Shown here piece by piece: positions 1-6,672 of a stretch of 14,123 bases of DNA. The notes beneath the pieces were generated by a model. The model worked only from the letters and a program-made list of their open reading frames with translations. It searched no databases and was not told where the DNA came from. Origin of the DNA: DASWIG01 sp036397835 (GTDB lineage Bacteria; Acidobacteriota; Thermoanaerobaculia; Multivoradales; J023); assembly GCA_036397835.1 (NCBI GenBank), contig DASWIG010000537.1:1-14123 (forward strand). Direction: 5' to 3'. The position numbers were made by a program, and so were the translations under genes. Position 1 is the first letter of the stretch, and the number at the start of each line of letters is the position of its first letter.

Positions 1-2
1 TC

Positions 3-1550
3 ATGCACCCGCAACGCGCACGCCCCCTGCTGCTGCGCGGCAAGGTGGTGCGCGACGACGGCACCGCTCCCGACCGCTACGTGCTGGTGCGCGACGGGCG
101 CATCGCGTCGATCAGCCGCCGGCGTCCGCCGCGCAGCGGCGACGCGCTCTACCTCGAGACCGGTCCCGACGACTGGGTCTTCCCCGGACTGCTCGACCTC
201 CACACCCACGCCGACTACAACCTGCTGCCGCTATGGGAAGCGCCGCGGCGCTACGAGAACCGCTTCCAGTGGCGCGCCGACCCCAGGTACAAGAACGACG
301 TCCGCGGCCTCGCCGAATACCTCGCCCGGCCCGACGAGGCCCACGCCCAGGAAAAGGCCCACGCCCGGACGATCGCCGTCTTCTCGGAGCTCCAGGCGGT
401 GGCCGGCGGCACCGCGACGCTCCAGGAGGGCCGCAGTCTCGAACGCGAGGCCGGCCTCGGCGAGCCGGTGCTCTGCCGCAGCACCGCCAATCCGGAGGAC
501 CTCGGGCTGCCCGGCGACGCCCAGGTGCTCTCGCTGGTCGACTTCTTCCGGCCCGACGACGCCGGCCGCCCAGCGCCCGTGGACTGGGCCTTCGAGGCCT
601 ACCTGACCGCGCGCGACGCGGGCCGCCTGCACGCCACCCTCGCCCACCTCGCCGAGGGCCGCTCCGGCTTCGGCGCCGAGGCCGGCCCCGATCCTTACAG
701 CCGGGCGGAATTCGCGGCCTTCATGGCCCATCCCGCGTTCGCCGACGCCGGCCGCGTGCGGTCGAGCCCGCTGGCGCTCATCCACGGCTGCGGCATCGAC
801 GTCGACGACGAGCGCCACCTGGCCTTCCTGCGCGAGCGCGGCATCTCGGTGATCTGGTCGCCGGTCTCGAACCTGCTGCTCTACGGCGAGACCCTGGACG
901 TCGAGAAGCTGGTGGCGGCGGGCGTCAACGTGGCGCTGGGCTCCGACTGGAGCCCGAGCGGCTCGAAGCACGTGTGGGACGAGGCCAAGCTCGCGCGCTT
1001 CTACTTCGAGGCGATCGGCTCGGCGGTCAGCGACGTCCAGGTCTTCCGCATGGTGACGACGAACGCCGCCCGCTGCCTGGGCAGCGACCGGCTCGGCCGT
1101 CTGGTCGAGGGGGCGATGGCGGACTTCTTCATCCTGCGCAGCCCGCTCGAGTCCGACGTCGCCCTCGAGGTCTTCTTCAAGACCGCCGACCGGCACGTGC
1201 GCGGCGTCTTCATCGGCGGCGTGCCGCTCTACGGCGCCCGCGACTTCCTCGCGCCCTGCGGCCTGCCGCTCCAGGGCCTGCCCGCGCGCGAGGGCTCGGC
1301 GGTGGAGGGCAAGGCCGTCTACCTGCCGCCGCAGCTCACGAAGGCGGACGGCGAGCCCATCGACGTCGACCGCGACGTGACCCACCTCGAGGACCTGCTG
1401 AAGGCGGCGCCGCCGCCGCTGCCGGCGACCAGGCGCAGCAACCTGCTGGCGAGCTCCGACGGCCCCTACCGGCGGCGGCTGATCCGCCTGCGGCAAGACG
1501 TCGTGGACTACGGGGGTCGCGTCCAGGAGTGGCGGCGCCGGCGACGCTGA
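3..1550 (+). CDS. Amidohydrolase family protein (SsnA/TrzN-like, COG0402 type)
   Basis: Probable cytoplasmic metal-dependent hydrolase or deaminase with a TIM-barrel fold; the substrate cannot be told from sequence. Visible ligands are those of the amidohydrolase superfamily: HTH at residues 67-69 after the PGLLDLHTHAD strand, HLAE at 215-218, LIHG with His261, and GSDWSPSG with Asp315. The short N-terminal beta region and the C-terminal segment (about 360-410, NAARCLG...LGRLVEGAMADF) form the usual composite beta-sandwich. An Arg- and Pro-rich C-terminal extension (about 440-515) is longer than usual for the family. The ATG at position 3 fits the family N-terminus (LLLRGKVV...VLVRDGRI), but its ribosome site lies outside the window, so a start further upstream is possible. 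It converges on the minus-strand material that begins directly after its stop. Family assignment is firm; the precise reaction is unknown. Confidence 0.85.
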   Translation: MHPQRARPLLLRGKVVRDDGTAPDRYVLVRDGRIASISRRRPPRSGDALYLETGPDDWVFPGLLDLHTHADYNLLPLWEAPRRYENRFQWRADPRYKNDVRGLAEYLARPDEAHAQEKAHARTIAVFSELQAVAGGTATLQEGRSLEREAGLGEPVLCRSTANPEDLGLPGDAQVLSLVDFFRPDDAGRPAPVDWAFEAYLTARDAGRLHATLAHLAEGRSGFGAEAGPDPYSRAEFAAFMAHPAFADAGRVRSSPLALIHGCGIDVDDERHLAFLRERGISVIWSPVSNLLLYGETLDVEKLVAAGVNVALGSDWSPSGSKHVWDEAKLARFYFEAIGSAVSDVQVFRMVTTNAARCLGSDRLGRLVEGAMADFFILRSPLESDVALEVFFKTADRHVRGVFIGGVPLYGARDFLAPCGLPLQGLPAREGSAVEGKAVYLPPQLTKADGEPIDVDRDVTHLEDLLKAAPPPLPATRRSNLLASSDGPYRRRLIRLRQDVVDYGGRVQEWRRRRR

Positions 1551-1551
1551 T

Positions 1552-1672
1552 CCGCGACGATCCAGGTCACGACGAGCTCAGCAGCGCCTCCAGCGTGAAG
1601 TCGTAGCCGGCGAGCTGCGGATTCCTGGCCCGGGAGAACCTGGAGAAGTCGACGGGGCGCCAGCCCTCGTCG
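1552..1672 (-). pseudogene. Duplicated 3' fragment of the binding-protein gene
   Basis: This stretch aligns without gaps to 2876-2996 at a constant offset of 1324 bp. Over 1567-1672 I count only four mismatches in 106 bases (at 1589, at 1626 and two near 1655). It corresponds to the last roughly 35 codons and stop of the binding-protein gene at 2891-3910, in the same minus orientation. Homology fades between 1552 and 1566 and stops abruptly at 1672. The rest of the gene is missing, so this is a dead fragment abutting the stop of the amidohydrolase gene. The two copies are direct repeats bracketing the segment 1673-2875. Confidence 0.85.
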
Positions 1673-1689
1673 CGGCCTCTATCTGGCTT

Positions 1690-2076
1690 TTAGCGCCCAG
1701 TCTCGAGTAGGTTATCCTCGAAAGGGTAACGCAAGCCTAGTTCGAGACGGATTTCATCCATAACAGCCATGACGTCGACCGACATTTGGTGAGTCATCGC
1801 TGGGCTCTCGATCTGGTTCTCCATCACACAACGGGCCACTTCGCGGGCTTCATACTCAAACCCCGTAGAGCAAAAATTACAGGTCTCGCTCTGTTGCTGG
1901 TGCCCCGTCTTCAGATGAGCCGTAGTGGCGCGCCAGAAATTTTCAATATGAATGCTGCCGTCAGTTCCAAAAACGAATGCGTCGTGCCGGGTATTAGTAC
2001 GCACAGCAGAGCTCAGGATCGCCAATTCGCCTTGATCGAAGCGGAGCAACATACCAGTCTGTTCATCGACCCCAGC
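1690..2076 (-). pseudogene. C-terminal relic of a Gfo/Idh/MocA-family oxidoreductase
   Basis: The minus-strand frame reads like the C-terminal part of Gfo/Idh/MocA dehydrogenases: a strand with FGTDGSIHIENFWRATTA, then GFEYEAREVARCVMENQIESP, then a final helix and LGLRYPFE before a natural stop at 1690. The homologous frame runs up to about 2076 and then hits an in-frame TAG at 2077-2079. The NAD-binding Rossmann half (about 200 residues) is absent, so it cannot be a working enzyme. An internal ATG at 2052 leaves only 120 codons. Base composition here is near 50% G+C against about 70% around it, which suggests a foreign origin. Family recognition is from the motif pattern only. Confidence 0.65.
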
Positions 2077-2079
2077 CTA

Positions 2080-2300
2080 AGTCGGGGCTCGTAGGCAAGC
2101 AGCCCGCTCGCCTCGAGGGCGAGGACCCGCAGACCGCCCTCCGGATCGGGCTCGACGCCGGGCTGACGAAGCTCGAGCTCAAGGTACGGGAAGTCCTCGG
2201 CTTGCCAGCCGCGGAATCGAATCAGGTCACCCGTGACGAGCGTCTTCGCGGCCAGCGCCGAGAGCTTCGTCTGGCTCCTCGCGACAGGCGCTGTCTCGAT
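2080..2300 (-). other. Open stretch of unknown origin, possible gene relic
   Basis: On the minus strand an open frame covers this G+C-rich stretch and includes the text GDLIRFRGWQAEDFPYLEL and LEASGLLAYEPRLRLG. The residue mix is protein-like, unlike the Arg/Ser-rich translations of the repeats next to it. No start with a ribosome site is visible. On one side the frame runs into the palindrome array, and on the other into the dehydrogenase relic in a different frame. I do not recognise a family. It may be a decayed gene fragment or chance coding in high-G+C DNA. Confidence 0.25.
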
Positions 2301-2315
2301 CGGCGTAGAGGCCCG

Positions 2316-2840
2316 CTCCTCACAAGTGAGGGACCGTCGCGAGAACGTGGGAACGTACGCCTCAGCCGTAAGAGGCCCTTCCAAGGTTCTCGAAAGCGCG
2401 CCTTGTTCGTCAGGCGACCCAGCCGCATCCCCGGCATGAGCGCCTCACCGGTGAAGGACTGCTCCTGAGAGTCTGAGGAGCCTCTCCTGACGGTCAGGCG
2501 AGCGAGGAAAGTTCCTCCGGAGGCTCGCCTCACGAGTGAGGAACGCTCGCGAAGATCCGGGAACGCACGCCTCAACCGTGAGATGCGTCTTCCGAGATTC
2601 CTGCAAGGGCTCCTCAGGCCCGAGGAGCCGCTCTCGGGTTCTCGGAAGTGCGCCTCACCCGTGAGGGATACGACCTGAGACTCTGAAGCGACTCTCCTGA
2701 CGGTGAGGCGAGCGAGGAAAGTTTCTCCGGAACCTCGCCTCACGGGTGAGAACGCCTCTTCGGATTCCGGGGGAGCGCCTCCTCACCCGTGAGGAAGGCC
2801 TCGGCACCGATCCCGGAAGTGGCTCCTCAGATGTGAGGCC
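2316..2840. repeat. Phase-locked array of CCTCAC-nn-GTGAGG palindromes, 210-bp period
   Basis: Short palindromes with arms CCTCAC/GTGAGG and a 2-base loop occur at 2318-2331, 2443-2457, 2528-2541, 2653-2666, 2738-2750 and 2781-2794, with a looser copy at 2825-2838. Starts are spaced 125, 85, 125 and 85 bp, so 2318/2528/2738 and 2443/2653 are each exactly 210 bp apart. Related palindromes fit the same phase: CCTGAC-G-GTCAGG at 2486-2498 and its decayed copy at 2696-2708, and CCTCA copies at 2360 and 2570. A separate 8-bp-arm hairpin lies at 2608-2629. Between 2483-2540 and 2693-2750 I count 5 mismatches in 58 bases. This is a diverged tandem array of about 2.5 units. Because 210 is a multiple of 3 an Arg/Ser-rich minus-strand frame stays open, but I see no protein there. 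Confidence 0.8.
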
Positions 2841-2890
2841 GCGGAGCTCCTGGGCGAGCTGTCGGGAGGTTGCAGCCGCGACGAGCCCGC

Positions 2891-3910
2891 TCACGACGAG
2901 CTCAGCAGCGCCGCCAGCGTGAAGTCGTAGCCGGCGAGCTGCGGATTCCCGGCCCGGGAGAACCTGGAGAAGTCGACGCTGCGCCAGCCCTCGTCGAACA
3001 AGCGGGCGTACTGGTCGAGGTTGTCGCGGGTGATCACGGCGAAGGCCGACTTTTCCTGGAACGACTCGGAGAGGAAGCCGTGGTGCGCGTCGTGGAGCAG
3101 GACCAACGCCCAGGCGCCGTCCATGCAATGGCCTCCCGCCGAGGCCGTGAGCACGCCCTCGCGGATCTTCGCGGGCACGAACGACGCCCAGTCGACGCCG
3201 CCGATCAGGACGTCCTCGCCGGGCGTCCGGCCGGTGGCCGCGACGGCGTCGATGGCGCCGAGGGCCATCTCGTCGCTGGCGGCCCAGACGACCGTGACCT
3301 CCGGATCGTCCGCGAACTGGCGCGCCGTCACCTCCCTGGCCTTGGCCCGCTCCCAGTTGGCGGGGAACACGCCGCCGAGGCTCACGTCCTCGTGCGCGTG
3401 GACGGCCATCCGCAAGCCCGTCACCCGCGCCAGGGACGACATCGTGAAGGCGCCGCCGATGCCGCCGACGTGGACCTTGCCGTCGCCGCCCACCTTGCCG
3501 CGCGCCTTCGCTGCCGCGATCAGGCTCTCCGCCAGCAGGGAGCCGCACTGGCAGTCGTCCGGCACCAGCTCGCCGAGCCAGTGGGCGAGCTTCTCCCGCG
3601 GCTTGCCGATGCGGTCGCGCTCGGCCGTCAGCAGGCCCTCGTTGATGAGGAAGACCTTGATGCCGGCGGCGTCCGCCTGCGGCAGCAGCTCCGCCGCCAG
3701 GCTGCGGTGGTTGGTCATCAGCAGGTATTCGGGGGGCGGGTCGCGCTCGATCAGCGCCAGCCCCTCCCGCCGCACCCGAGCCGAATCGCGGTGGCAGTCG
3801 ACGACCTCCAAGTCGATTCCCAGGTCGTCCGCGGCGGTCCGCATGAATGACGTCAGCTTGGCGAAGAAGGGATCCGCGTCACTTCCCAGGTTGAGAAAGC
3901 AGACTCTCAT
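2891..3910 (-). CDS. Periplasmic-binding-protein-like sugar/AI-2-type receptor, no signal peptide
   Basis: A 339-residue protein with the type I periplasmic binding protein fold (Peripla_BP_4 class). The first strand starts at the N-terminus (MRVCFLNLGSDADPFFAKLT). Lobe-crossing features include YLLMTNHRS (62-70), KVFLINEG (85-92) and the diagnostic VVWAASDEMALGAIDAV (207-223), followed by VLIGGVDWA. Such proteins bind sugars or autoinducer-like ligands for ABC importers or for sensor kinases. No signal peptide is present. An in-frame stop lies about 14 codons upstream of the ATG at 3910, and an AGAGAGG ribosome site sits 8 bases before it, so the start looks correct. No permease, ATPase or histidine kinase gene is adjacent, so partner and location are unclear. 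Its 3' end is duplicated at 1552-1672. An AT-rich patch with a TATGAT hexamer lies at 3952-3957 upstream. Confidence 0.8.
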   Translation of the reverse strand: MRVCFLNLGSDADPFFAKLTSFMRTAADDLGIDLEVVDCHRDSARVRREGLALIERDPPPEYLLMTNHRSLAAELLPQADAAGIKVFLINEGLLTAERDRIGKPREKLAHWLGELVPDDCQCGSLLAESLIAAAKARGKVGGDGKVHVGGIGGAFTMSSLARVTGLRMAVHAHEDVSLGGVFPANWERAKAREVTARQFADDPEVTVVWAASDEMALGAIDAVAATGRTPGEDVLIGGVDWASFVPAKIREGVLTASAGGHCMDGAWALVLLHDAHHGFLSESFQEKSAFAVITRDNLDQYARLFDEGWRSVDFSRFSRAGNPQLAGYDFTLAALLSSS

Positions 3911-3990
3911 GGTCGTCCTCTCTGAGCGACCGGACCGACCGACCGGACGGTATCATATAACAGCAACGCCGGAGCGGAGCGGGCGGGCGC

Positions 3991-4031
3991 CCAAGAAACG
4001 ACGGGGAGGGGGGACGATCCCCCCTCCCCGT
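3991..4031 (-). terminator. Intrinsic terminator after the FecR/DUF6600-like gene
   Basis: A perfect 14-bp stem pairs 4001-4014 (ACGGGGAGGGGGGA) with 4018-4031 across a CGA loop. It begins about 24 bases after the stop of the minus-strand gene at 4055. In that direction it is followed by the modestly U-rich CGTTTCTTGG, which suits a rho-independent terminator with a weak tail. Confidence 0.7.
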
Positions 4032-4054
4032 TCTGAGGAGCAACGCACACGAGA

Positions 4055-6088
4055 TCAGTTGTCTTTCTTGTCCTTCTTCCGCGGTTTCTTCGCGGAGACG
4101 GACGGCTTGGATCCTTTCTCGCGATCGGATCCGGACTTGGCGCGGTCGACCGCGCTCCGGCGGCTCGACGGCGCGCTCTCCACCGCCCGCGGCGCGGGCT
4201 TGGCAGGAGCCGACGGCGTCACCGTGGGCCGCGAGCTCTCGCGCGGCGAGGGCGCCGTGCGCGCCGGCTGCTTGTAACGCTCCACGTCCCGCGGAGTCAC
4301 CGAGGGCCGCGAGGGCTCGGGGCGCGACGGGGCCGTGCGCGCCGGCTGCTTGTAACGCTCCACGTCCCGCGGAGTCACCGAAGGCCGCGAGGGCTCGGGG
4401 CGCGACGGGGCCGTGCGCGTGGGCTGCTTGTAGCGCTCCACGTCCCGCGGCGTCACCGAAGGCCGCGAGGGCTCGGCGCGGCGCTCGTCGGGCCGCTCGA
4501 CGAGCCCTGGCTTGGTCGTGGGCTTGGCGCGCGAGACGTCGTCCCGATCGACCCGCGGCGCCTCTCTGCCGGTGCGCTCGTCGACTCGCGGCATCGGATC
4601 CCGCGGCGCGGCGCTGGTGCGCGGCGGCCGCGCGGGCAGTTGCCGCGACACGGAGCCGGGCTTGGACGCCACCGCCGGCCTGGACGCCGCCGCCGGCTTC
4701 GACGCGGTCACCGGCTTGGGCTTCAGCACGGCCTCGCGCAGGTCGCCGGCGAGGGGCTTGCGGGCCACGAAGTCCGACACGTCGGGCAGCCGGCGTCCGG
4801 TCGCGCGCTCGTGGCGCTCGGCGTCCTCGCGCAGGCGCCGGTAGACCTCGGCGGGGTCCCTGCCGGCCCGGCCCGGGTCGGAGGTGATGATCCCCTTGTG
4901 GAGCTGCGCCGACGACACCAGCCGCTCCATGTCGCGTGCCCGGCGGACGTGGCGGTCCTGGTGGCGGTCGCCGAAGTGGGCGGTGGACACGAAGCTCCAG
5001 TGATCGAAGCGTCCCCAACTGCCGCCGGCCCAGCCGTAGATGCCGAACGAGAGGCTGAGGCCCGCACGGCGGTGGCCATAGTAGCCGGGGCCGCCGTAGA
5101 AGCTGGCGTAGTAGCCGCTCGGGCACCAGCCGACGTATTCGGGACCCCAATACCAGTGGACCCAGGCCGGACGGTAGACGGACCCCGGATACCAAACCCA
5201 GCCGTAGCCGGGCACGTAGTCCCAGAGGCCGTAGTGGTGGGTCACGTAGCCCCAGGGCTCGTAGGACACCCAGGTGGGGCCTACCGGCGTGGTCCGCCAA
5301 TAGCCGTGGCCGTAGGGCCGCCAGCTCAGCTCGACCCGCGGGCGCCAGGCCCAGCGGCTGCCGATCGACACCCAGCCGCCGTGGCTCGCCAGCGGCGCCG
5401 AGACGTAGCGCAGCGAGTCGTCGACGTGGGGCACCTGGGCGAGCTCGGCCTCGCGCGTCAGGTCCTCGCCCCAGAGCTCGAGCTCGTCGTAGCGGCCGGC
5501 GAGCCGCACCTCGAAAGTCGGCCGCGAGCCGCCCTGGGCCAGCGCCATGTCGCCCCGGTGGACCAGCGAGGAGCCGCGGTCGCCGACGATCTCGGCGCGG
5601 CCGTCGCGCACCACGAGCTCGGTCCAGCCCCGGTCCGACACGGTCAGGCGGTAGGTGCCGGGCTCGTGGACGTAGATCGTGGCGTCGGGCGTCACCAGTT
5701 GCGGCAGGGAGTCGCCGAGGGCGTCCTCGGGAACGACGAGCTGCAGGTGGCCGCGGCGCACGTCGAGCACGGTCGCGCGGTCGTCGGTGTCGGCGGAAAA
5801 CGCGACGGACTCGAAGCCGATCTCGCTCTCGCCGAAGGCGCGCAGCAGGCTGAAGTCCGGGAGCACGAGCTCGAGACGCGAATCGTAGGGCACCCAGAGC
5901 CGGTCGCCGACGAGGATCGGCCGGTGGGCTTCCACGCTCTCGCGCTCGCCCGCGGCGCCGACCACCGTCGCCGGACCTTCGACCACGCTGGGAAAGGTGT
6001 AGCTCGATTCGGCCCAGGCCGGCGCGGCCAGCAGGGCCAGCGCCGCGACGAGGCCGGGGTAGAGCTTGTTGTTGACGATAGTTCTCAT
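4055..6088 (-). CDS. Secreted FecR/DUF6600-like protein with C-terminal tandem repeats
   Basis: Probably an exported envelope protein. From the ATG at 6088 (677 residues), an N-terminal signal peptide runs to about residue 26 (LVAALALLAAPAWA, then ESS). Residues about 55-185 resemble a FecR-type beta domain (VGDRLWVPYDSRLELVLPD, VRRGHLQLVVPEDA). Residues about 190-340 are very rich in Trp, Tyr and Gly (WRPYGHGYWRTTPVGPTWV, YVPGYGWVWYPG), the pattern of DUF6600-type proteins. The rest is a Pro/Arg/Ser-rich, probably disordered tail with three 26-residue repeats (about 539-616), ending in a Lys-rich stretch. A GTG nine bases upstream (6097) is in frame, but the ribosome site GAGAGG sits at the right distance for the ATG. 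A perfect sigma-54 promoter lies just upstream, so nitrogen-, stress- or envelope-linked control by an enhancer-binding protein is likely. The function of this family is not established. Confidence 0.75.
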   Translation of the reverse strand: MRTIVNNKLYPGLVAALALLAAPAWAESSYTFPSVVEGPATVVGAAGERESVEAHRPILVGDRLWVPYDSRLELVLPDFSLLRAFGESEIGFESVAFSADTDDRATVLDVRRGHLQLVVPEDALGDSLPQLVTPDATIYVHEPGTYRLTVSDRGWTELVVRDGRAEIVGDRGSSLVHRGDMALAQGGSRPTFEVRLAGRYDELELWGEDLTREAELAQVPHVDDSLRYVSAPLASHGGWVSIGSRWAWRPRVELSWRPYGHGYWRTTPVGPTWVSYEPWGYVTHHYGLWDYVPGYGWVWYPGSVYRPAWVHWYWGPEYVGWCPSGYYASFYGGPGYYGHRRAGLSLSFGIYGWAGGSWGRFDHWSFVSTAHFGDRHQDRHVRRARDMERLVSSAQLHKGIITSDPGRAGRDPAEVYRRLREDAERHERATGRRLPDVSDFVARKPLAGDLREAVLKPKPVTASKPAAASRPAVASKPGSVSRQLPARPPRTSAAPRDPMPRVDERTGREAPRVDRDDVSRAKPTTKPGLVERPDERRAEPSRPSVTPRDVERYKQPTRTAPSRPEPSRPSVTPRDVERYKQPARTAPSRPEPSRPSVTPRDVERYKQPARTAPSPRESSRPTVTPSAPAKPAPRAVESAPSSRRSAVDRAKSGSDREKGSKPSVSAKKPRKKDKKDN
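4241..4474 (-). repeat. Three 78-bp in-frame tandem repeats in the FecR/DUF6600-like gene
   Basis: Three consecutive 78-bp units encode 26 residues each, with core RPSVTPRDVERYKQP, and differ by only a few bases (for example Thr/Ala in the first unit). A decayed partial fourth unit (SSRPTVTPSAP) follows. Near-identity of the DNA, not only of the protein, points to recent expansion by slippage or recombination. Confidence 0.9.
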
Positions 6089-6122
6089 GGTCGTCACCTC
6101 TCTTCCTGTCGACCCTCACCTG

Positions 6123-6138
6123 AGCAAGGCATGTGCCA
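6123..6138 (-). promoter_or_regulatory. Sigma-54 (-24/-12) promoter for the FecR/DUF6600-like gene
   Basis: Read on the minus strand, the site is TGGCACATGCCTTGCT, a full match to TGGCAC-N5-TTGCW with the required 10 bp between GG and GC. The predicted start of transcription (about 6112) leaves a leader of about 24 bases containing the GAGAGG ribosome site before the ATG at 6088. A sigma-54 activator is encoded in the same window at 12136-13692. No clear enhancer inverted repeat was identified upstream. Confidence 0.75.
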
Positions 6139-6311
6139 GCCACGGCGAACACCGATCGCAGGGGTCGAGCCCTTTTCCTTTCAGAGGTTTGAGGGACGCA
6201 GGGACCGCCGGGACGAAGGGGTTCAGGGTCGACCGTCCTCTCGATGAGACGTCTGGTCGTCGGCGCGATCTCCCGTGGAGGACGCCCGCGGACGGGACCG
6301 CTGACTCCCGC

Positions 6312-6339
6312 TTGCAGACGACGCCCGATCTGCTAAACT
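6312..6339 (+). promoter_or_regulatory. Sigma-70-like promoter for the winged-helix/membrane protein pair
   Basis: TTGCAG (6312-6317) and TAAACT (6334-6339) are separated by 16 bases and lie about 20 bases before the ATG at 6360, with the ribosome site GAGAGGTG between. The hexamers are imperfect, so this is a plausible call only. Confidence 0.45.
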
Positions 6340-6359
6340 GGCACCTGAGAGGTGATCCC

Positions 6360-6668
6360 ATGAGTTACGCGCAGAAGAGCTTCAGCCCATTCCTCGAGTC
6401 GCGACGCCGGGCGGCGCGGCGCCGGATGGGTTTACCACTGACCGAGCCACGGGAGACGGATTCCCGCCGACTGCTCGAGACACTGGCTCAAGATGGTCCC
6501 ACTCGGGTGAGCGCTCTCCTCCATCGTTCCGAGATGGACCCCATCCCATTGGCGGCAATGCTCCAGAGTTTGAAGAAGGCCGGGCTCATTTCCGTGAGAG
6601 GGAGAGGGGCGAAGGGTGGTCAGCTCGTCGGACTGACGTCTCTCGGGCAGGAGATGACGGCGGAGTAG
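6360..6668 (+). CDS. Small winged-helix DNA-binding protein
   Basis: A 102-residue protein with a Lys/Arg-rich N-terminus (ESRRRAARRRMG, about 13-24) and a MarR/ArsR-like winged helix in residues 34-102. Helix 1 is around SRRLLETLAQDG, helix 2 around TRVSALLHRSEM, the recognition helix around IPLAAMLQSLKKAGLI, and the wing is SVRGRGAKGGQLVGLTSLG. The frame stays open far upstream, but only the ATG at 6360 has a good ribosome site (GAGAGGTG, about 5 bases away). It is followed after 4 bp by the membrane protein gene, so the two are almost certainly co-transcribed. Likely role: a regulator or nucleic-acid-binding partner of that protein. It has no sensor or ligand domain. Local G+C is lower than in the flanking genes. 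Confidence 0.7.
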   Translation: MSYAQKSFSPFLESRRRAARRRMGLPLTEPRETDSRRLLETLAQDGPTRVSALLHRSEMDPIPLAAMLQSLKKAGLISVRGRGAKGGQLVGLTSLGQEMTAE

Positions 6669-6672
6669 GCGA

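Noticed and set aside
231..1606. Long open frames of 421 and 457 codons overlapping the first amidohydrolase on both strands
   Set aside because: Their translations are dominated by Arg, Ala, Gly and Pro with no family motifs; they are byproducts of high-GC codon bias over a gene with intact catalytic motifs.
2226..2237. GTCAC-CC-GTGAC palindrome just before the array as an extra array unit
   Set aside because: Its position does not fit the 210-bp phase and the arms differ; probably chance.
2222..2743. 173-codon minus-strand frame over the palindrome array with repeated FLARLTVRR and LTGEA text
   Set aside because: It stays open because the repeat period is a multiple of three; Arg/Ser-rich with no start signal or recognisable fold. 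Kept as a repeat, not a gene.
2316..2840. CRISPR array
   Set aside because: Repeats are only about 14 bp, degenerate, spaced 43-125 bp apart, and the intervals themselves repeat; no cas genes.
3879..6247. Long open frames of 757 (minus) and 535 (plus) codons over the FecR/DUF6600-like gene
   Set aside because: Low-complexity translations; the chosen frame has a signal peptide, ribosome site, promoter and terminator.
6066..6359. N-terminal extension of the winged-helix protein to position 6066
   Set aside because: It would overlap the divergent gene start and both promoters; the ATG at 6360 has the ribosome site.
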